A stretch of DNA of 64,000 nucleotides from Siphonodentalium dalli (Eukaryota > Mollusca > Scaphopoda > Gadilida > Siphonodentaliidae), in NCBI GenBank assembly GCA_032622095.1, contig CP136066.1, positions 106,539,319 through 106,603,318 of the forward strand. The letters are read 5' to 3'. Below, in pieces: positions 58,901 through 64,000 of this stretch; the stretch's first letter is position 1, and every line of letters starts with the position of its first letter. The notes beneath the pieces were generated by a model. It had not been told where the DNA came from. It searched no databases and worked only from the letters and a program-made list of their open reading frames with translations. The position numbers and the translations under genes were made by a program.

Positions 58901-61900
58901 CAAGTTAAATGAAATTTAGGGCATTTTGGAATTTTGTAGTTGGAGTGGGGGGGGTCCAATATTAGAACTTCCAAGTCTGATAACTCCCTCTGCCCACTGG
59001 AAACCCTCTATGATGTTTAAGCAGTGAACATTCATACTGAGCCATTGCTTGATACTACATACACATACATGTTCATCTCTATATTTGCCAACATGTATAT
59101 GGTGCGAGATATTTTTTTGGTTTTATCATAATACTGTATTAGTTCATTGTATTTCTTTATAACGAATTAAGATATGGACATATTGATATTTCATTTCGTT
59201 ATAACAAAATATTATTTCAAACCAAATTTCATTGACATCTGATAAACCATGGCTGAGATATCTGCATGGACAAGATTGAAAACCAGTCGAAAAGTGGGGT
59301 ATAACAATGTTATGGAGAAAATTTTAAGTTACCTGTAGTCAACATATTCAGGAAATGATCCTCCATTAAAATAGCTTGGAGCTGCTGGATTATTCATCAT
59401 GGAAATATATCGGATATTTGGACAACTCTTTACCAATGTAGAAATGAATATACCTGGAACAGAACAAAATGACCAATTAAAGCTATGGTAGGCACTTGGG
59501 TACAGCTGAAAAATCTGACCAAGTTTGTTAAACCATTATTACCAAGATGAACATCGAAAAATAGAAGGAATTTGTTCTTATTTTCAATATCAATAATCCT
59601 CCTGTTGAAATTTTCAGTAATAAACTCTAAAATACAAAAAAACACTGATTATGATATGTTGCGGTGTTCTGCGTACTTCCTCATTAAATTATTTGCAACA
59701 GCACTGGCATCATGATCAATCAAGTCACTTTATATTATTTTCTTGGTATTAAAAACAACTGAAAACATTAGTTGTAGCACTTTTCATAAATGTTCTGGCA
59801 ATCACCGTAATGACTAAAATTTTGACACCTCAAGAAGCAGGTATATTTTTAGATGCTACATGTATATACTAGTACATGTACGGTATCATTTGTAAATTTG
59901 CGATCAGCTTGAGAGCCTTTAAGTGAGATGAAGGTTCTTTAGATAAATGACTGACAACCATCCAAATTGTGTTTTTCGATCAATCTATCTACCATCCTGA
60001 GATTTATAATTTTACTGTGCAAACATGGCACAGTGCATTTCGGGTGTCTAAATTGTTGAATGATTATCAATAATAATCTTCAACTTTTAGTATGAGCTAC
60101 TAAATCTAAACCTAAATGGAAGTTATATGATATAAAATTATCTGCCCAGGAACGCTGGTTCGATTCTAGATTAAACTAGTACATGTTTATAGAATATACA
60201 CGTAATATGGTCAATTAACAGTTGGCAATTGACAGTAATTGGGGATGGGGACTTGAGGAACTATAAGGAAAGTTTATGAGACTTAACCTTTTAATGACGG
60301 GAGCTGCACTGGTGCAACATTAAAGATCCTGTGTCACTGCATTCTCTTATATATAGGGAGCCTCTCATATATAAGAGTATGCACAGGATTAAAAGATCAA
60401 GGTAAATATTGTTAGGCCAATGTATTCTCTTATATATGCGAGGCTCCCAATGGGAGCTCGCATATATAAGAGAATGCATTGGCACAGGGTTTTCACTCTA
60501 AATTTGGAAGATCCAGTCAGGGAAGAGTTAAAAACACAATTTTGTTGGAGAATATGGGTAGTGTAATGGCTCCCTCCAGCAGGTCATTAGATTGGAATTT
60601 GGACACATCAGAGTAAACCATGGTTTGGCCAAGTAAGAGAAAATTTTGAACTTAAGATTAAAAAAAAAAAAAATCCTTGTATTCTTGCAAACTAACACTG
60701 TTATAACCTCCGTCAGGGTAACCCGAGTCACCACACCCAATTTGGTTGAAATCGGTCCAGGGGTCTTGGAGAAAAATCCGGATGGACATACAGACGGACA
60801 GACAGATCCTATTCTGTTACTAGTATATATATATAGATAAATGTTCAGTGATTTCATTACTTCTCAGTAATATGTATAACATAGATCTACGCATAAGCTC
60901 AAATCATTTGCGCTTAAGCGCAAATAGATCAAATGCATTGATCCCCCCTGATTTAATTTTAAATGGTACAGGCCTAAACACATCGCTCAAGTCTATATAG
61001 GCCCACCATATGAGGGAAGCAATCCCCCAGTTACCCCTAATTCCCTTTTATGACCATGGAAATGGTATCAATCTGTGCAGGATATGTCTCTGTTATAAAA
61101 TACACTAGATCTCTGGGATGGAGACACAAATTCTTGGGGGCAGGGATGCTGATAATAAGGTTTTTCCCCCTATTTCAAGTCAGTAACTACAGCTAGCTTA
61201 TGAGGGAAGCAAGCCCCCCCATTAACCCCCTAATTCCCTTTTTATGGCCATGGAAATGGTATATATCGTTGCAGGAGATGTCCCTTTAATAAAATATACT
61301 AGAGCTCTGGGAGTGAGGCACCAATTCTTGGGACACCAAGGACAGTGATGCTGATTTGCATATGGAAATTTGTTTTTTCTTCAACATTTGAGTCTGTATG
61401 GGGCTACTACTATGGGCCCATAATAATATACTATGAGATGGACTCAATCATTCACAATCGGAGGGAAGTAAGGGAGTGTTAGGTATTTGCACTTAAGCGC
61501 AAATCTCTGCGCTTAAGCGCAAATGATTTATGCAAATAAATTGATAGACACATATTTGTGCTTAAGCACAAATGATTTGCTCTTAAGCGCAAATGATTTA
61601 CACTTAAGCGCAAATAATTGCGCTTAAGTGCAAATAAATAATAAATGTAAAATGGGCTTCCCATATCATAGTGTATGTTCTGACATCTGGTTATATGTGC
61701 ATAGGCATATAAATTATATTCAAACTATCAGGTGTGTAGATTATGCTGTCAGAACCATGACATCTATAGTAGTATTATGGTGAAAAAAGTGTTTACTTTC
61801 ACACCCTGTAATAATGAACCAAAGCCGGACGCTTTGGTCGTATATAGACTATATCTGATTTTGTGACATCACCAATTATTATCTAATACGACACTGCTGT

Positions 61901-64000
61901 TTTGAATTTTTGCGAGCGCTTTTGTTGCACAGTAGATCGGTGGGCAATTATTTGCATTAATGTCATAATCTGAAATAAACGTGTGCGTCTTTCAATGGCC
62001 GGCGTTCCAAATTGAGGGGAGTTTCTATCGGAATTATGCACAGTGAAGTTCATTCGTAGCCGCAGTTTACATTTTATTGAGAACATAATTATAACATTAT
62101 GGACTGTCAAATATTTTCAATGGAGTGGCCTAAAATATAAATGTCGCATGCAATGGGAAAATCTCAATCACTCTGGCTGGGCAGGGGACAATACTGGAAT
62201 CGAAATTCGTGATGCAACCAAACGTTATTATATTGCGTTTAAATTATCATAATATTACCGAGTACATACGTGAATCTGATAATCCTCAGATATCCTTCTA
62301 TTTTCATGAATCGACAAGAAACACATACTTATGAACAAAGCAGAAGATACATTCAGGTTATTGCAAATTCGGTCGATGGTGAAAGCTACATGATGATGTT
62401 GCTCGTCGAGTTTCGTGAAATTGACATGACATTTTTATGAATGAAATGGACATGATGAAATCGACAAGCTTCTTAGTGTAGTACACATCTCACTCGGATT
62501 GCGCACACATGCAGCATCAATAGTATAATGGTTAATTTCAGTAAAATACCCCTTCTAGACAACAATAAACAGTCTTGACTTTTGAATACTTCAGTTTGAT
62601 GTTGGTAGTTTATATTCTATAATAATTTGTTCAATAGGAATGGCTTTCAAAAGTTTTTTATTTAGGTTTTAAATCTGAGTCTGTGAGTTCGTAGTCTGTT
62701 TGCATTGTGAATCTCTGATTTCTCACATGCCTTGATGTATGATATGATTGACCTAATTTATACACGAAATTGCTATAGAACCCACTCTGTCGATGAACCC
62801 TTCTGCATGTATGGAGTGTTATATTTCATAACCACACCACGATATAAGGCCTAAGTTAATCTGCATCTATGAAGTTATTTTTAGGATTAAAAAGACACAG
62901 ATATATCCTAGCTTATGCATGTGTTTTAGCTGTGGTTCATTAATTACGCTAGCGTATGGTCATATTATATATAAATATATTGCACATGGACTCACTGAGA
63001 TTAGCTATCCGGTTATGGTTGATCCAAAGTGTGGTCAAGTTTGGCAACAGGTCAGGCATCTTGACATGTGACGTGATGTTATTATGATCTAAAACTAATG
63101 TGGTAAGCTTTGGAAAGTCTATAAGGAACTTTAGATCTGTTAAATTGTCAAGGAATAATTTAGGAATAATTTACGAAAAGAGTTAAGCATACAGTCCAAT
63201 GGCTGTTCAATTGTCATATCTCTATATAGTCAGAACACCTTCTGTATTTCAGCAAGAGTTGGCCCTGCAAACCTTTTATTTAAAGGCCCTATAAATTATA
63301 TAAATTCCTACAAAATATAAAATTTCATTCTCAGTTCACACACACAGCCTGGTTTGTCAAATCAGTCAAATAGTGAATCTATTCATGAATTTCACAAGAG
63401 TTTGTAAAACTTTATGCTCCTTCAAATTATAGAAGTTAACTGAGGTATTTCCTCCTATGAAATAGAAGGAGAAAGCAAATGAAAAGACTACATGCTTCGT
63501 AATTTAGTCAATATGATTGATCAAAAACCATAAAACAACAAGTTTTATTATTATTTTTACTATATGAAGCTCAGATGAGTTCGTAAACCATGCTATAAAA
63601 CATGTCATGATGGGAGCTACGCTCATGAAGCATTAAAGATCCTGTGCAAGTGTATTCTCTTATATATGGATTATGGAGTATCCCATATGGAGTGTCGCAT
63701 ATATAAGAGAATGCACTGGCTTACAAGGTCGAGGTAAATATTGTTTGGCCAATGTATTCTCTTATATATGCGATGCTCCTTGTGGGAGACTCGCATGTAT
63801 AAGAGAATGCATTGGCACAGGGTTTTCGCAAAATTTCGGGAAGCTCAAGTCATGGAATGGTTAAATTGTTGTTACCTTACTGAAAAATATATACATGAAA
63901 AAAATAATTATTGCATCATTAAACAAACCCGAAGACTGAAAAGGATATGAGCAGTTATTAAATGTGAGATCGAGCTCTTCCACGAATCTTCCGAATCTAT
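52922..64000 (-). CDS. LRMDA: LRMDA-like leucine-rich-repeat protein (multi-exon gene, 5' end outside window)
   Basis: Five exon pieces on the minus strand join in consistent phase: 64000-63929, 63136-62996, 59453-59333, 57238-57139 and 52957-52922. The product runs through LRR units (VEELDLTFNN; LKFLIDFPKLTTLVLDHNNI; LLPNLTTLWINHNRIANLS), then PNIRYISMMNNPAAPSYFNG, and an LRR-cap-like end (RFPQIECIDDKTVTENEREE). The PAAPSYFNG segment after the last LRR is distinctive for leucine-rich melanocyte differentiation-associated protein. In humans LRMDA is mutated in oculocutaneous albinism type 7 and is reported to work with RAB32 in sorting to melanosomes; the role in this animal is inference. The three central exons are strong. 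The first visible exon has a weak donor (GTTTGT) and the last is very short. Introns hold several MITEs. Confidence 0.8.
54330..55250 (+). mobile_element. Tandem-array transposon, family P copy 3 (in intron)
   Basis: It opens with CTGTAGCTCAACTTTG (54332-54347), nearly the end seen at 1995. About five units spaced 153-162 bp repeat AAATCCAAGATGGCTG, 'ggccatgtttt', 'cccaaaatgactcgttc', 'catgacaaatttca(t)gatgatccgaccaaaggta'. It lies in the last proposed intron of the LRMDA-like gene, in the opposite orientation to the unit order being read. Confidence 0.7.
55251..57138. other. Intron sequence with palindromic TATAGTA repeats
   Basis: At 56320-56660 words such as ACTATAGTATA, TACCATAGTA and TACTATAGT recur densely. 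A G run is at 56911. Otherwise nothing coding is seen. Confidence 0.5.
57139..57238 (-). CDS. LRMDA: LRMDA-like gene, LRR-cap exon
   Basis: TTTTAACACTTGTAG precedes the exon and GTAAGTAC follows it, both good splice sites. Preceded by two bases from the upstream exon (AG+G = Arg), it encodes RHFIISRFPQIECIDDKTVT followed by ENEREEAFRIYRLI and ends in phase 0. FPxIExIDDxxVxxxER is the usual cap after the last LRR. Confidence 0.85.
57301..57420. mobile_element. Mariner-like MITE, family C copy 6, truncated
   Basis: TA then CAGTAATGCCCTAAATAATC at the left; the inner arm pair AGAGCTTTCCGATGAATGGC and complement is intact. The right terminus is missing, ending at 'acccataattatgc'. It lies 62 bases from the splice acceptor of the 57139-57238 exon, inside the intron. 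Confidence 0.78.
57639..57793. mobile_element. Compact foldback element (intronic)
   Basis: The whole 155 bp is one hairpin: ATATCTAGTGTTTTTGAGTG at the left end and its complement at the right, continuing through ATATGTCATG…/…TGACATAT to GAGCGGC/GCCGCGAGC at the centre. Mismatches are few. No target duplication was found. Confidence 0.75.
57794..59332. other. Intron sequence, no exon recognised
   Basis: Contains C runs (58409) and short repeats such as 'cattgacatctgataaaccatggctgagatatctgcatgga' near 59230-59270 that look like tandem-array remnants. Confidence 0.4.
59333..59453 (-). CDS. LRMDA: LRMDA-like gene, last-LRR exon
   Basis: TTTTGTTCTGTTCCAG precedes the exon and GTAACT follows it. 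It enters with one base from the upstream exon (A+GT = Ser) and encodes SIFISTLVKSCPNIRYISMM then NNPAAPSYFNGGSFPEYVDY, leaving two bases (AG). The NNPAAPSYFNGG block is the best family marker in the gene. Confidence 0.92.
60287..60527. mobile_element. TTAA MITE family E, intact copy (intronic)
   Basis: Flanked by TTAA at 60283-60286 and 60528-60531. Two internal hairpins are made from TATTCTCTTATATATGCGAG and complements (CTCGCATATATAAGAGAATG), plus 'tattctcttatatatagggagcctctcatatataagagta'. Confidence 0.82.
60906..60925. repeat. Isolated 20-bp palindrome
   Basis: ATTTGCGCTTAAGCGCAAAT is a perfect palindrome, the same word as in the array at 61485-61635. Confidence 0.85.
61011..61370. repeat. 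Tandem duplication, about 190-bp unit
   Basis: The block 'atgagggaagcaa(t/g)cccc…taattccctttttatg(a/g)ccatggaaatggtat…' occurs at 61011-61160 and again at 61200-61365. It lies between the isolated palindrome and the palindrome array. Confidence 0.6.
61485..61635. repeat. Array of a 20-bp palindrome
   Basis: Six copies of ATTTGCGCTTAAGCGCAAAT or one- to two-base variants (for example ATTTGTGCTTAAGCACAAAT, which keeps the palindrome by paired changes) occur in 150 bp. Spacing is irregular, so this is not a CRISPR array. It is in an intron of the LRMDA-like gene. Confidence 0.82.
61636..62995. other. Intron sequence, no exon recognised
   Basis: Unique-looking AT-rich sequence; nothing supports an additional exon. 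Confidence 0.4.
62996..63136 (-). CDS. LRMDA: LRMDA-like gene, central LRR exon
   Basis: AATTTAACAG precedes the exon; a textbook donor GTGAGT follows (62990-62995). It encodes two LRR units, LKFLIDFPKLTTLVLDHNNI and then MPDLLPNLTTLWINHNRIAN, with the LxxLxLxxNxI consensus. It needs one base at its start (G+AT = Asp) and leaves one (A) at its end, matching its neighbours. Confidence 0.88.
63463..63520 (-). repeat. Segment shared inverted with 49265-49338
   Basis: 'agaaggagaaagcaaatgaaaagact…acatgcttcgtaatttagtcaatat' is the reverse complement of the foreign piece inside the family B element at 49193. Confidence 0.65.
63598..63860. mobile_element. TTAA MITE family E copy (intronic)
   Basis: Two hairpins with TATTCTCTTATATATGCGAT and complements, ending …CAAGTCATGGAATGG followed by TTAA (63861-63864). 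The left TTAA is mutated. Confidence 0.75.
63929..64000 (-). CDS. LRMDA: LRMDA-like gene, upstream LRR exon (partial)
   Basis: The minus-strand frame entering from the window edge reads RFGRFVEELDLTFNNCSYPF and then QSS, with the LRR core VEELDLTFNN. The frame leaves one base (G) before GTTTGT, which joins in phase with the exon at 63136 to give Asp. The donor is weak and the LRR spacing is unusual, so the exact 3' boundary is uncertain. Confidence 0.6.

Noticed and set aside
60157-60166. GGTTCGATTC, like the B box of a tRNA
   Set aside because: No A box at the right distance and no cloverleaf can be drawn.
61485-61635. CRISPR-like array
   Set aside because: Spacers are 0-30 bases and irregular, the repeat is a full palindrome, and the DNA is animal-like.

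Overview
This is eukaryotic, animal-type DNA: AT-rich, gene-poor, with genes in pieces separated by introns, no bacterial-style operons, and about half of the visible structure made of small non-autonomous transposons. The gene content (a FEM1-like ankyrin protein, tubulin cofactor C, an InaF-motif protein, an LRMDA-like leucine-rich-repeat protein) together with tandem-array repeats of the kind known as 'pearl' in bivalves suggests a marine lophotrochozoan, probably a mollusc. That species-level guess is inference only.

Genes. (1) 1-369 (+): 3' end of a FEM1-family CUL2 substrate receptor, cut by the window edge. (2) 21446-22453 (-): an intact, single-exon tubulin-binding cofactor C (TBCC) with its catalytic-arginine motif. 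(3) 45962-46291 (-): an intact, single-exon small membrane protein with the InaF motif (INAFM1/INAFM2 family). (4) 52922 to beyond 64000 (-): at least four, probably five, exons of an LRMDA-like LRR protein, rebuilt here from matching splice sites and reading phases. A possible terminal exon of an unknown protein with a CxxC motif lies at 42230-42425 (+) inside a 2.3-kb inverted-repeat element. The genes have unrelated cellular roles and do not form a pathway.

Mobile DNA by region. 0.5-7 kb: a TTAA foldback MITE, a 157-bp tandem-array element, a head-to-tail pair of Helitron-like elements, a two-hairpin MITE, a mariner-like MITE inside another foldback, and an interstitial telomeric repeat in a hairpin. 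7-18 kb: more two-hairpin MITEs, a 1.2-kb foldback with 32-bp tandem arms, further pearl-like arrays, and a MITE inserted in a MITE. 18-30 kb: TBCC, an inverted pair of TTAA MITEs, a second Helitron-like tandem pair rich in nuclear-receptor half-sites, and mariner-like MITEs. 30-45 kb: MITEs only, then a 2.3-kb TIR element and a 1.1-kb non-autonomous hAT-like element with an exact 8-bp target duplication. 45-64 kb: the InaF gene, the LRMDA-like gene and intronic repeats, including a perfect-looking foldback and an array of a 20-bp palindrome.

No convincing tRNA, rRNA, CRISPR array or novel multi-gene system was seen. The most unusual structures are the Helitron-like head-to-tail pairs, the TTAA-targeted MITE families (at least five unrelated-looking termini using the same target), and the palindrome array at 61.5 kb.
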